Shown here in pieces: positions 15,092-23,269 of a stretch of DNA of 31,711 nt (its first letter is position 1; every line of letters begins with the position of its first letter). The position numbers and the translations under genes are program-made. This DNA is from an uncultured Collinsella sp. (GTDB taxonomy: Bacteria > Actinomycetota > Coriobacteriia > Coriobacteriales > Coriobacteriaceae): positions 1 to 31,711 of the forward strand of contig CAAEHI010000057.1 in the NCBI GenBank assembly GCA_900755685.1, in the 5' to 3' direction. The notes below the pieces were generated by a model. It was not told where the DNA came from and made no database searches. It saw nothing but the letters and a program-made list of their open reading frames with translations.

Positions 15092-15145
15092 CAGCAGTCC
15101 TTTTTCAAAGGATCGCGCAGTACTAAATAACGTGCACTTTCGCTG

Positions 15146-15175
15146 GAGGGTCGCTGTTTGGCGACCCTCTTTTTT
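15146..15175 (+). terminator. Rho-independent terminator upstream of alaS
   Basis: A perfect 9-bp stem GAGGGTCGC/GCGACCCTC (15146-15154, 15161-15169) is followed by six T. The nearest plus-strand gene upstream ends at 14807, so it may terminate the sigma operon transcript after it has run antisense through the small membrane gene. An unseen short leader RNA is the alternative. Confidence 0.85.
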
Positions 15176-15201
15176 GCACAGGCGCGGCGGGATGGTAATA
15201 T
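15174..15201 (+). promoter_or_regulatory. Promoter of alaS operon
   Basis: TTGCAC (15174-15179) and TAATAT (15196-15201) are 16 bases apart. The -35 overlaps the last T residues of the preceding terminator. Transcription would start near 15208, about 40 bases before the alaS start codon. Confidence 0.65.
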
Positions 15202-15247
15202 CGTTACGTTTGAACTGTTTCGATGTGAAACCGAGGAGATTCCCTCT

Positions 15248-17905
15248 ATGAGTGCTGACTACCCGTCAATGACTACGGCCGAGATTCGCTCCAAGTTCCT
15301 CAACTTCTTTGAGGAGCGCGGTCTTAAGCTCTATCCTTCTTCGTCCCTCGTCCCCGACGACCCTTCGCTGCTGCTTGCCAACGCCGGCATGAACCAGTTT
15401 AAGGAGTACTACCAGGGCAAGAAGACCATGAAGGAGATCGGCGCGATCTCCTGCCAGAAGTGCGTCCGCACCAACGACATCGACTGCATCGGCGAGGACG
15501 GCCGTCACCTGTCCTTCTTTGAGATGCTCGGCGACTTCTCCTTTGGCGGCGTCTCCAAGCAGCAGGCCTGCGCTTGGGCCTTTGAGCTCATCACCAAGGA
15601 GTTCAAGCTGCCGCTCGACCGCCTGTACTTCACTGTCTTTACCGAGGACGACGAGACCCATGACGTGTGGCGCTCCCTGGGCGTTGCCGAGGACCACATC
15701 TCGCGTCTGGGCGAGGACGACAACTTCTGGGCCGCTGGCCCCACCGGCCCCTGCGGTCCGTGCTCCGAGATATACTTTGACATGGGCGAGGAGGTCGGTT
15801 GCGGCAGCCCCGACTGCAAGCCCGGCTGCGACTGCGACCGCTTCCTTGAGTTCTGGAACCTCGTGTTTACCCAGTACGACCGCCAGGAGGACGGCTCCAT
15901 GCCGGAGCTGCCGCACCGCAACCTCGATACGGGCATGGGTCTGGAGCGCATGGCCGCTATCATGCAGCACAAGACCGCTAACTACGACGGCGATCTGATG
16001 CAGCATCTCATCAAGCTCGGTGAGGAGATCAGCGGCAAGACCTATGACGCCGATGACTACTCCGGTGCCAGCCGCTCGCTGCGCATTATCGCCGATCACT
16101 CCCGTGCCGTCGACTTTATGATCTCGGACGGCATCCTGCCCGGCAACGAGGGCCGCGAGTACGTCCTTCGCCGTCTGCTCCGCCGTGCCGTGTTCCACGG
16201 TCGCCTGCTGGGCATCGAGGGTGCCTTCCTGACCAAGTTCATCGACGAGGTCAATGCTCAGATGGGAGAGGCTTATCCCGAGCTGCTCAAGAACGTCGCC
16301 CTCGTCAAGGGTATCGTCGCCTCCGAGGAGGAGCGCTTCTCCACGACGCTCGACAACGGCCGCGTCTATCTGGACGAGGCTCTGGCAGCGCTTTCCGAGG
16401 GCGCCGTGCTTCCGGGCGATGTCGCCTTTAAGCTGCACGACACCTTTGGTTTCCCCATCGATCTGACCGTCGAGATCGCCGGCACCGCTGGTCACGACGT
16501 CGATATGGACGGCTTCACTGCCTGCATGGAGGACCAGAAGGCCCGCGCCCGCGCCAATGCCAAGGGCGACGCCTGGGGCAGCTTCAACGACGTGTGGGTC
16601 GAGCTTTCCGACAAGGTCTCCGCGACCGAGTTCGACGGCTATGACAACGATGTGATCGAGGGCGCCAAGGTTGTCGCCATCGTGCGCAACGGCGAGTCCG
16701 TCGAGTCCGCTGCCGCCGGCGAGGACGTCGAGGTTGTGCTCGACCGCACCCCGTTCTATGCCGAGATGGGTGGTCAGCAGGGTGATGCCGGCAAGCTTTC
16801 CGCCGAGGGCGTTGTTCTGACCGTTGCCGACACCAAGAACCACAACGGCCTGTATGCCCACGTCGCGCACGTTGCCGATGGCACGCTGACTGTCGGTGCC
16901 GCTGTTACCGCCGCGCTCGACGCCGAGCGCCGTGGCTTCCTGCGCCGCAACCACACCGCCACGCACCTGCTCGACGCCGCCCTTAAGCAGGTCCTGGGCG
17001 AGCACGTCTCCCAGGCCGGCTCGCTGGTGACGCCCGAGCACCTTCGCTTTGACTTTACGCACTTCGAGGCCCTGTCCTCCGAGCAGCTCAAGGCTGTCGA
17101 GGACCTGGTCAACCAGCAGATCTTCGCTTCCAAGCCGGTCGTGACCCGCGTCATGGGCATCGACGAGGCCAAGGCCGCCGGTGCTGTCGCCCTCTTTGGC
17201 GAGAAGTACGGCGACGTCGTCCGCGTCGTCTCCGTAGGCGCCGAGGACCAGCCGTTCTCCCGCGAGCTCTGCGGTGGCACGCATGCCGCCAACACCGCCG
17301 AGATCGGTCTGTTCAAGATCATCTCCGAGTCCTCCACGGGCTCGAATGTCCGCCGTATCGAGGCCGTGACCTCCAAGGGCGCTCTCGACTACATGGCCGA
17401 CCGTCTGGCGCTCGTCGACGCCGCCGCCGCTGCGCTCAAGTGCCGTGTCGACGAGGTTCCCGCCCGCGTGGAGAACCTGCAGGCCGAGCTGCGCGAGACT
17501 TCCGGCAAGCTCAAGAAGGCGCTCACCGGTGGCTCCTCCGATGCGATCTCCAGCGCCATCGACGGCGCTGTCGAGCTGAACGGCTACAAGCTCGTCGTCG
17601 CTGAGCTCCAGGGCCTTGAGGCTGCCGACCTGCGCAACGTTTGGGATACCGTGCACCAGAAGGTCGCCGGCCCCGTCGCCTGCGTCGTTGCCAGCGTGAC
17701 CGAGAAGGGCACCCCGGCTCTGCTCGCTGCCGGCTCCGATGACGCCGTGAAGGCCGGTTTCCACGCCGGTAACGTGATCAAGCAGATTGCGGGCCTGGTC
17801 GACGGTCGCGGTGGCGGTCGTCCCAACATGGCCCAGGCCGGTGGCAAGAACGCCGCCGGTATCGCCGATGCCCTCGCGGCCGCCAAGACCGCGCTCGGCG
17901 CCTAA
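15248..17905 (+). CDS. alaS: Alanyl-tRNA synthetase
   Basis: A class II synthetase of 885 residues that charges tRNA-Ala and clears misactivated serine and glycine. The N-terminal aminoacylation domain starts with EIRSKFLNFFEERGL and includes NAGMNQFK and TGMGLERMAA. The editing domain has the zinc site His569 and His573 (NHTATHLL) with Cys675 and His679 (CGGTH). The C-terminal DHHA1-type domain ends with the glycine-rich GRGGGRPNMAQAGG. ATG 15248 follows GAGGAGA; the frame is open further upstream, into the promoter, but that cannot be translated from the predicted transcript start. ruvX follows after 17 bases, so this is likely the first gene of the alaS-ruvX-mltG group, a common bacterial order. 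Confidence 0.97.
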   Translation: MSADYPSMTTAEIRSKFLNFFEERGLKLYPSSSLVPDDPSLLLANAGMNQFKEYYQGKKTMKEIGAISCQKCVRTNDIDCIGEDGRHLSFFEMLGDFSFGGVSKQQACAWAFELITKEFKLPLDRLYFTVFTEDDETHDVWRSLGVAEDHISRLGEDDNFWAAGPTGPCGPCSEIYFDMGEEVGCGSPDCKPGCDCDRFLEFWNLVFTQYDRQEDGSMPELPHRNLDTGMGLERMAAIMQHKTANYDGDLMQHLIKLGEEISGKTYDADDYSGASRSLRIIADHSRAVDFMISDGILPGNEGREYVLRRLLRRAVFHGRLLGIEGAFLTKFIDEVNAQMGEAYPELLKNVALVKGIVASEEERFSTTLDNGRVYLDEALAALSEGAVLPGDVAFKLHDTFGFPIDLTVEIAGTAGHDVDMDGFTACMEDQKARARANAKGDAWGSFNDVWVELSDKVSATEFDGYDNDVIEGAKVVAIVRNGESVESAAAGEDVEVVLDRTPFYAEMGGQQGDAGKLSAEGVVLTVADTKNHNGLYAHVAHVADGTLTVGAAVTAALDAERRGFLRRNHTATHLLDAALKQVLGEHVSQAGSLVTPEHLRFDFTHFEALSSEQLKAVEDLVNQQIFASKPVVTRVMGIDEAKAAGAVALFGEKYGDVVRVVSVGAEDQPFSRELCGGTHAANTAEIGLFKIISESSTGSNVRRIEAVTSKGALDYMADRLALVDAAAAALKCRVDEVPARVENLQAELRETSGKLKKALTGGSSDAISSAIDGAVELNGYKLVVAELQGLEAADLRNVWDTVHQKVAGPVACVVASVTEKGTPALLAAGSDDAVKAGFHAGNVIKQIAGLVDGRGGGRPNMAQAGGKNAAGIADALAAAKTALGA

Positions 17906-17922
17906 GAACCTAAGTAGTCGCT

Positions 17923-18351
17923 GTGGTCGCGCTCGCACTGGACATAGGGGAGACCAGGATTGGCATTGCCGTCTCGAGTCGTGATGGCAAGATGGCAATG
18001 CCTGTCAAGGTGCTTCCGGCTGCCGAGGTCACCGGTATGGCAAAGACGTTTCGCTACCTGGTCGAGGACTATGAGCCCGATATCCTGGTAAGCGGACGTC
18101 CTTTGACCATGGCCGGTGAACCCGGCCCCCAGGCCGAGCGCGTCGCCGCCGTGGCCCAAAAGATTGCCGACGAGCTCGACCTTCCGCTGGAGTTTGAGGA
18201 CGAGCGTCTGTCTTCGCAGGAGGCCAAGCGAATCCTGCGAGAGCAGGGGCTCAACGAAAAGCAGATGAGGGGCAAGATTGACATGATCGCCGCCAGCCTG
18301 TTCTTGCAGACATGGCTCGATCGTAAAAACGAGGAGGTTCAGCATGCCTAG
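17923..18351 (+). CDS. ruvX: RuvX/YqgF-family Holliday junction resolvase-like nuclease
   Basis: A 142-residue RNase H-fold protein of the YqgF family, implicated in 16S rRNA 5' maturation and also called putative Holliday junction resolvase. The first strand carries Asp7 (ALDIGETRIGIAVS). DERLSSQEA holds the middle acidic motif, and KIDMIAASLFLQTWLD the last Asp, giving the usual D-E-D site. The start is GTG 17923 with only a weak ribosome binding site, probably coupled to alaS translation 17 bases upstream. Eight bases overlap mltG. Confidence 0.92.
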   Translation: MVALALDIGETRIGIAVSSRDGKMAMPVKVLPAAEVTGMAKTFRYLVEDYEPDILVSGRPLTMAGEPGPQAERVAAVAQKIADELDLPLEFEDERLSSQEAKRILREQGLNEKQMRGKIDMIAASLFLQTWLDRKNEEVQHA

Positions 18352-19699
18352 CGCTTCCGATCCGCGCCAGCAGAATCGTACACGGCAGCCCGTGCCGCGC
18401 CCTGCTCAGCCTGGCCAGCGCTCGGCGCAGCCGACGCAGCGTTCGGCTCGGCCTACTCAGCGTGCTGCTCAACAGCTCGCCGCTCGTCCCGCGCAGCCCG
18501 CTGGCGGCGCTCGTTTTAAGCAGCAGGCTCCTGCCCAGCGCACGCAGGGGCAGGCCCCGCAATCACGCTCCTACGCACATCATGCTCATGGCTCGCACGG
18601 CGTTGCTCCGGCCACGCGCTCGAGCTATAACACGCACGCCCGCCGTGGTGCCCAAAAGAAAAGCTCCCCGGTGCCTATGATTATCGGTGGCGTCGTCGCC
18701 GTGCTTGCGCTTGTCGCGATCGTTTTCTTTGTCGTGCCGGCCGTCAAGGGCTTCTTTGGCGGTGAGGATGCGAAAGTCGCTGCTGGCCAGCAAGTTACTA
18801 TCACGATTCCCGATGGTGCTTCGGGTGATACCATCGCTTCGATTCTCTCCGAGAACCATATCGTCGAAGATCCCAAGGATTATTATGCGGCGGTCAAAAA
18901 GCTCAACGCCGATATGTCGCTTAAGCCGGGTAAGTATTCGTTTACCACGCTTATGGACGCCACGAAGGTCGTCCAGCAGCTTATGGAAGGTCCCAACGCC
19001 GGCTCCGATGCGCTCACGATTCCTGAGGGCCTGACGGTCGATCAGGTCGCCGACCGCGTGGCCAAGGCGTACGACAGCATTTCTAAGGAAGACTTCCTTA
19101 ACCGGGCTAAGGCGAGCAATTATGTGAATGATTACGCTTTCCTTAAAGACGCCGCGAACGATTCGCTCGAGGGCTTCCTATTCCCCAAGACGTATTCGCT
19201 GGGTAAGGACCCAAGCGCCGATGATGTGATTCGCGCTATGCTTGACCAGTTCAACGCCGAGTATAAGTCGCTTGACTTTGCCAGCTGCGAGGCCAAGATC
19301 AAGGAGCGCTATGGCGTGGAGATGTCCGATTACGACATCGTCAACTTGGCCTCTATCGTTGAGCGCGAGGGCCTCAACGCCGATCAACGTGCGCACGTGG
19401 CCTCGGTCTTCTACAACCGCCTTGCCGGCAAGCTCGACGGTCTGCGCTATCTCAACAGCGATGCGACCATGATGTATGTCACCGGTGGCGAGGTTACCGC
19501 CGATGACCTGCAGAGCGATAGCCCGTATAACACCTATAAGCATGAGGGCCTGCCGCCCACGCCCATCTGCTCTCCGTCGCTCGAGGCACTCAAGGCCACG
19601 CTTGAGCCGACCGACTCCGATGACCTGTATTTCTACATTACGCAGGACGAGGAGTACTTCTCGCAAACCTACGAAGAGCATCAACAGTCTTGGAATTAG
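18344..19699 (+). CDS. mltG: Endolytic murein transglycosylase MltG (YceG family) with long disordered N-terminus
   Basis: A membrane-anchored lytic transglycosylase that cuts nascent glycan strands to set their length. Residues 1-108 are a low-complexity, basic Pro/Gln/Ala/Arg region with repeats such as QRSAQPTQRSARPTQRAAQ. One transmembrane helix follows at about 112-133, then the extracellular YceG domain. The catalytic glutamate fits Glu340 in ASIVEREG, followed by VASVFYNRL and the EGLPPTPICSP end motif. At 451 residues it is longer than the E. coli enzyme (about 340) because of the cytosolic tail. ATG 18344 follows GAGGAGG and overlaps ruvX. The next gene begins one base after the stop. 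Confidence 0.93.
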   Translation: MPSASDPRQQNRTRQPVPRPAQPGQRSAQPTQRSARPTQRAAQQLAARPAQPAGGARFKQQAPAQRTQGQAPQSRSYAHHAHGSHGVAPATRSSYNTHARRGAQKKSSPVPMIIGGVVAVLALVAIVFFVVPAVKGFFGGEDAKVAAGQQVTITIPDGASGDTIASILSENHIVEDPKDYYAAVKKLNADMSLKPGKYSFTTLMDATKVVQQLMEGPNAGSDALTIPEGLTVDQVADRVAKAYDSISKEDFLNRAKASNYVNDYAFLKDAANDSLEGFLFPKTYSLGKDPSADDVIRAMLDQFNAEYKSLDFASCEAKIKERYGVEMSDYDIVNLASIVEREGLNADQRAHVASVFYNRLAGKLDGLRYLNSDATMMYVTGGEVTADDLQSDSPYNTYKHEGLPPTPICSPSLEALKATLEPTDSDDLYFYITQDEEYFSQTYEEHQQSWN

Positions 19700-19700
19700 C

Positions 19701-20198
19701 ATGAGGATTTTTAGCCCCAAACGATACGTTGCCTCGGTCGATCGCATCGACCTTGATACCCTGTGGGCCGACGGCAAACGCGCCATTCTGCTCGATCGCG
19801 ATAACACCCTGGTGCCGCGCGACACCGAGCAGGTTCCCGCCGCGGTTTCCGCTTGGCTCGATGCCGCCCGCGCCAAAGGCTTTAAGCTGTGCATGGTGTC
19901 CAACAACTGGCATCGCGACCAGGTCATGAGCTCTGCACGCGAGCTGGGACTCGAGGCCATCAGCCACGCCATGAAGCCGGCGCCGTTTGCCCTCAAGGCG
20001 GGTCTTAAGCGCCTCGGCGCCACAGCCGACGAGGCGGTGCTGATCGGTGATCAGCTCTACACTGATGTGTGGAGCGGTAATTTCGCCGGCGTCGATACCA
20101 TCCTGGTAAAGCCGCAGGCGACGCAGGACCTGTGGTATACGCAGATCTTCCGTATCTTTGAGCGCCGGGCCCTGCGCGACCTTCCCTGCGAGGAATAG
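19701..20198 (+). CDS. YqeG-family HAD-superfamily (IIIA) phosphatase
   Basis: A 165-residue haloacid dehalogenase-type phosphatase. The nucleophile motif is LLDRDNTL, with Asp32 and Asp34. A Ser/Asn motif is MVSNNWHRD, a lysine follows in AMKPAPFALKAG, and GDQLYTDVWSGN gives the last acidic motif. It matches the YqeG group related to phosphatidylglycerophosphate phosphatase (Pgp1), so lipid phosphate removal is possible but unproven. ATG 19701 is one base after the mltG stop and lacks a strong ribosome site, so translation is probably coupled. aroK begins eight bases after its end. Confidence 0.87.
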   Translation: MRIFSPKRYVASVDRIDLDTLWADGKRAILLDRDNTLVPRDTEQVPAAVSAWLDAARAKGFKLCMVSNNWHRDQVMSSARELGLEAISHAMKPAPFALKAGLKRLGATADEAVLIGDQLYTDVWSGNFAGVDTILVKPQATQDLWYTQIFRIFERRALRDLPCEE

Positions 20199-20206
20199 GT
20201 CTCGCT

Positions 20207-20740
20207 ATGTCCCAGCACACCAAACACGGCTGCGACCATATCTTCTTTATCGGCTTTTTGGGCGCGGGCAAATCGACGCTCGCGCGCAACGTGGGCACCA
20301 TGTTCAAGCGACGTTTTATCGATACCGACCGCCTGGTCGTCCGCCGTTGCGGCAAGTCGGTAACCGAGATTTTTGAGACCGAGGGCGAGGATCGTTTTCG
20401 CGAGCTCGAGACTTCGGCACTCCGTTCGCTCCAAAGCGAGCGCAGCCTGTTGGTTTCGTGCGGGGGCGGTATCGTCGAGACGCCGGTGAATATTGAGCTG
20501 ATGCACGAAATGGGTACGTGCGTGTACCTCGAGGGTGACTTCGAGGATTCAATTCGCCAGATTCGTCGGTCCGACACGCGCCCCGATTTCCGCTCGCCCG
20601 AGCATGCCGCGCGCCTGTTTGAGCATCGCCGTCCGCTGTATCGCCAGGCCGCCGACCTTACCCTTGATATTCGCAACAAGTCCTTCGAGGACGTTTCCTA
20701 CCTTTGTGCCGAGATGCTTTTGGAGCGTGGACTGCTATGA
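20207..20740 (+). CDS. aroK: Shikimate kinase
   Basis: A 177-residue P-loop kinase that phosphorylates shikimate at O3 in the chorismate pathway. Walker A is GFLGAGKST (16-24). The shikimate-binding set appears intact: Asp41 in FIDTDRLV, Arg in GEDRFRELE, the CGGGIV glycine triplet (86-88), the lid arginine in SDTRPDF, and RRPLYRQAAD. ATG 20207 follows GAGGAATAGG. Its stop overlaps the aroB-like start by four bases (ATGA). The kinase looks fully functional, in contrast to its partner. Confidence 0.94.
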   Translation: MSQHTKHGCDHIFFIGFLGAGKSTLARNVGTMFKRRFIDTDRLVVRRCGKSVTEIFETEGEDRFRELETSALRSLQSERSLLVSCGGGIVETPVNIELMHEMGTCVYLEGDFEDSIRQIRRSDTRPDFRSPEHAARLFEHRRPLYRQAADLTLDIRNKSFEDVSYLCAEMLLERGLL

Positions 20741-21846
20741 TTCGCCGTCAACTGATCAATTTCCAAAACCGCAGCGTCGATGTCCGCGTCGGATTGGGCG
20801 CGTTCGATGAGCTGCCGCGCATGTTTGCCTCGGCCGTGGGCAAGCCTAAGCGCGCGATGGTGGTTTGGAACGACGCCACATCCGAGCGTTTTGGTGAGGT
20901 CGTCGAGCATGCGCTGGTCGACGCCGGTTTTGCCGTGTCGCTGCTCGTCCTCGAGGTTTCGCCTGCTGGTGCCACGCTGGCCGACGCCGATGCTATCTTT
21001 GGCGCCCTGTCTGCCAACCGCATCACCTGCGACGATCTGGTTGTCGCTGTTGGCGATGCCGCAACCTGTTCGGTTGTTGGCTGGTGCGCCAACCAGTGGT
21101 GTGGCCGAACCGAGTGCGCGCTGCTGCCGACGACCTTCGACGCCATGCTCACGGTCGCGACGACCATGAAGCCGCTCGTCGCCTCGTTGGCCAATGCGCT
21201 TCCCGCTATCGCGTTCCGTCCCGAACCGGGCTTGGTTGTGTGTGATCTCGACCTTGTTCGCGAGGCGGAACCCGAGGACCTCAAGTTCGGCTATGCGGTA
21301 CTTGTTGGCACCATGCTTTCGAGCAGCAAGTCCCGCTGGAATCAGTTTACTGAGACCGTCCCCGAGATTCTCGCGGGCGAGGAGGTCGCACTCGTCAATG
21401 CCGTTCAATGGTCTCAGACTGCCCGCAAGGACGTGCTGACGGCCACGAACCCGAGCGCTCGCCATGCGCTCGATTTTGGCAAGACGGGGGAGCGCACCCT
21501 GCGCGCTTGCTTGGGCGATGCCGCTTCGCAGGTCCCTGCCTACCAGCTGTTGTCTGAGGGCATGCGCTTTGAGGCGCGCCTAGCACACGATGCCTGCGAC
21601 TTCGATATCGACTATGTGTTTGATCTCGATGACTGCCTGGAGGACTTTGGCATCGAGGAGCTTGCCTTCGACTTGGAGCCTGCCGCATATATCGAGGAGT
21701 TCCGCAGACAACAGTTTGTCCGCTCGAACCGCAGCATGCTGCCGCTGCCCGCGGCGCTCGGCGCCATTCGCCTAACGAGCGTCGAGGACGAGGTTCTTGA
21801 GCGCCATGCTCACGCCTACTTGGCTTCTCGTAAAGAACTTCTCTAA
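20737..21846 (+). CDS. Divergent 3-dehydroquinate synthase (AroB) homologue lacking metal-binding histidines
   Basis: A 369-residue protein recognisable as AroB by overall layout, by PTT at 131-133, by Glu180/Lys183 (PEDLKFGY, matching AEVIKYG), and by its position after aroK. Normal AroB converts DAHP to 3-dehydroquinate using NAD and zinc. Here the NAD-site GGGxxGDxxGF is reduced to VAVGDAATCSVVGW (103-116). VDSSVGGK becomes LTVATTMK. The zinc histidine motif GHTxGH is GKTGER (248-253), and the HGEAVAxG histidine is missing in LLSEGMRFE (271-279). Both metal histidines are therefore gone. Reading frame and composition are intact, so it is not an obvious pseudogene. It may be inactive or repurposed. 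Confidence 0.75.
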   Translation: MIRRQLINFQNRSVDVRVGLGAFDELPRMFASAVGKPKRAMVVWNDATSERFGEVVEHALVDAGFAVSLLVLEVSPAGATLADADAIFGALSANRITCDDLVVAVGDAATCSVVGWCANQWCGRTECALLPTTFDAMLTVATTMKPLVASLANALPAIAFRPEPGLVVCDLDLVREAEPEDLKFGYAVLVGTMLSSSKSRWNQFTETVPEILAGEEVALVNAVQWSQTARKDVLTATNPSARHALDFGKTGERTLRACLGDAASQVPAYQLLSEGMRFEARLAHDACDFDIDYVFDLDDCLEDFGIEELAFDLEPAAYIEEFRRQQFVRSNRSMLPLPAALGAIRLTSVEDEVLERHAHAYLASRKELL

Positions 21847-21884
21847 GATTTATTGACTTCCATCGTCTTTCGTATCATGTTGAG

Positions 21885-21946
21885 GGGCGGGTTTTCAATC
21901 GGTTGCGGATCGCATGCGATTCCGTCGTTCGGTTGAGACCCGTCCC
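21885..21946. repeat. Long imperfect hairpin upstream of pepP
   Basis: Arms starting GGGCGGGTTTTCAA and ending TTGAGACCCGTCCC pair imperfectly. The centre is a perfect 12-base palindrome ATCGCATGCGAT (21909-21920). No T-run follows. It may be a leader structure or operator in the aroB-pepP gap. A TTGACT/TATCAT pair at 21853-21878 just upstream has only 14 bases of spacing. Confidence 0.45.
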
Positions 21947-21978
21947 GTCTATATTGAGACAACAAGAAAGGAATCTGC

Positions 21979-23109
21979 ATGTCTGAGTTTGCTGCCGGTC
22001 CTGCCGGTCGTATCGAGCGTGTCCGTGCCCTGATGGTCGAGCGTGGCTACGACGCCATCGTGGTGCGCGACGAGGCCAACCTTCGTTGGCTTACGGGCGT
22101 GAAGGGCGTCTTCGACTACACCTTCGAGTTCCCGCACGCTGCGTTTATTACGGCCGACCAGTGCCTGTTCCACACCGACTCGCGCTACCTCAACAGCTTT
22201 GAGGAGAACACGCCAGCCGGCAGCCCCTGGGTCTACGACATGGATGAGGGCACCATCCCCGGTTGGGTCGCCGGCAAGATCGCGGCCAACAAATGCCGCG
22301 TCTGCGCTGTCGAGGACGATATGCAGATTAATTTCTACCAGGGTATTCAGCGCGGCCTGGAGGACCGTTCCGTCGCCTGTATGCTGCCGCTGATGCACGA
22401 CGATATCCGCAAGATGCGCGCCATCAAGGACGCCGAGGAGATTGAGCTCATGCGCCATGTGCAGTCGATCACCGATGCCGCCTTCCAGCACATGCTCGGC
22501 TTTATTAAGCCCGGTATGACCGAGAAGCAGGTACGCAACGAGCTCGAGAACTTTATGTTCGCCAACGGTGCCGACAGCCTGGCCTTCGGTTCCATCGTCG
22601 CGAGCGGCCCCAACACCGCCAACCCGCATGCCGTGCCGAGCGACCGCGTGATCGAGAAGGGCGATTTCGTTCTTATGGATTACGGCGCGGGCTATTGCGA
22701 TTACCGCTCCGACATGACGCGCACTGTCGTGATGGGCGAGCCCACCCAGGAGCAGCTCGACCTGTACGCACTCGTGCGCCGTACGCACGAGGAGTGCGTC
22801 GCCGCCATCCATCCGGGCGTTGAGGGCAACGACATCTTCAAGCTCTCCAAGAAGATCATCGGCGATGCCGGCTATGGCGATTACTATAACCATGGCTTGG
22901 GTCACGGCGTGGGCATCGACATCCATGAGCTGCCCAACTTTAACCGCAGCAAGAATATCATCGAGGTCGGCTCGGTTATCACCATGGAGCCCGGCGTCTA
23001 CCTGCCCGGCGTGGGCGGCGTGCGCCTGGAGGACTACGGCGTGGTCACCGAGAACGGCTATGAGCCCTTCACCAAGACCCCGCACGACCTGCACGTTATC
23101 GACTGCTAG
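21979..23109 (+). CDS. pepP: Xaa-Pro aminopeptidase (M24B family)
   Basis: A 376-residue cytosolic metallopeptidase that removes an N-terminal residue before proline. The N-terminal creatinase-like domain (about 1-135) precedes the pita-bread catalytic domain. All five metal ligands are visible: the two aspartates in DYGAGYCDYRSDMTRT, His in GLGHGVGIDIHE, Glu in MEPGVYLPG and Glu in VRLEDYG. ATG 21979 lies seven bases after ACAAGAAAGG. It precedes efp, as in Bacillus and many Firmicutes, but a strong terminator separates the two here. Confidence 0.93.
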   Translation: MSEFAAGPAGRIERVRALMVERGYDAIVVRDEANLRWLTGVKGVFDYTFEFPHAAFITADQCLFHTDSRYLNSFEENTPAGSPWVYDMDEGTIPGWVAGKIAANKCRVCAVEDDMQINFYQGIQRGLEDRSVACMLPLMHDDIRKMRAIKDAEEIELMRHVQSITDAAFQHMLGFIKPGMTEKQVRNELENFMFANGADSLAFGSIVASGPNTANPHAVPSDRVIEKGDFVLMDYGAGYCDYRSDMTRTVVMGEPTQEQLDLYALVRRTHEECVAAIHPGVEGNDIFKLSKKIIGDAGYGDYYNHGLGHGVGIDIHELPNFNRSKNIIEVGSVITMEPGVYLPGVGGVRLEDYGVVTENGYEPFTKTPHDLHVIDC

Positions 23110-23133
23110 TTTACTTCAGTAGATAGTTTGGGG

Positions 23134-23176
23134 CGGGGCGTCCGGATTGATTCGGACGCCCCGCGTTCTCTTTTTA
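23134..23176 (+). terminator. Rho-independent terminator after pepP
   Basis: A perfect 11-bp stem CGGGGCGTCCG (23134-23144) pairs with 23153-23163 around an 8-base loop. It is followed by a T-rich run ending TCTTTTTA. It separates pepP from the efp operon. Confidence 0.9.
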
Positions 23177-23206
23177 TGCGCTCGCCGCAGGCGCCGTCTG
23201 CAAGTG

Positions 23207-23212
23207 TATAAT
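23207..23212 (+). promoter_or_regulatory. -10 element of the efp operon
   Basis: A perfect TATAAT lies 57 bases upstream of the efp start and just past the pepP terminator. No recognisable -35 is at 17 bases upstream (GCCGCA). Confidence 0.55.
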
Positions 23213-23269
23213 TTCTGTCGTATGTAATTTGGACGCTTGTGCGTTCTGCCCATAACAAGAAAGGTCGCT

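Noticed and set aside
15266..17998. 910-codon open frame antisense to alaS
   Set aside because: Same codon-bias artefact; the sense strand encodes complete AlaRS.
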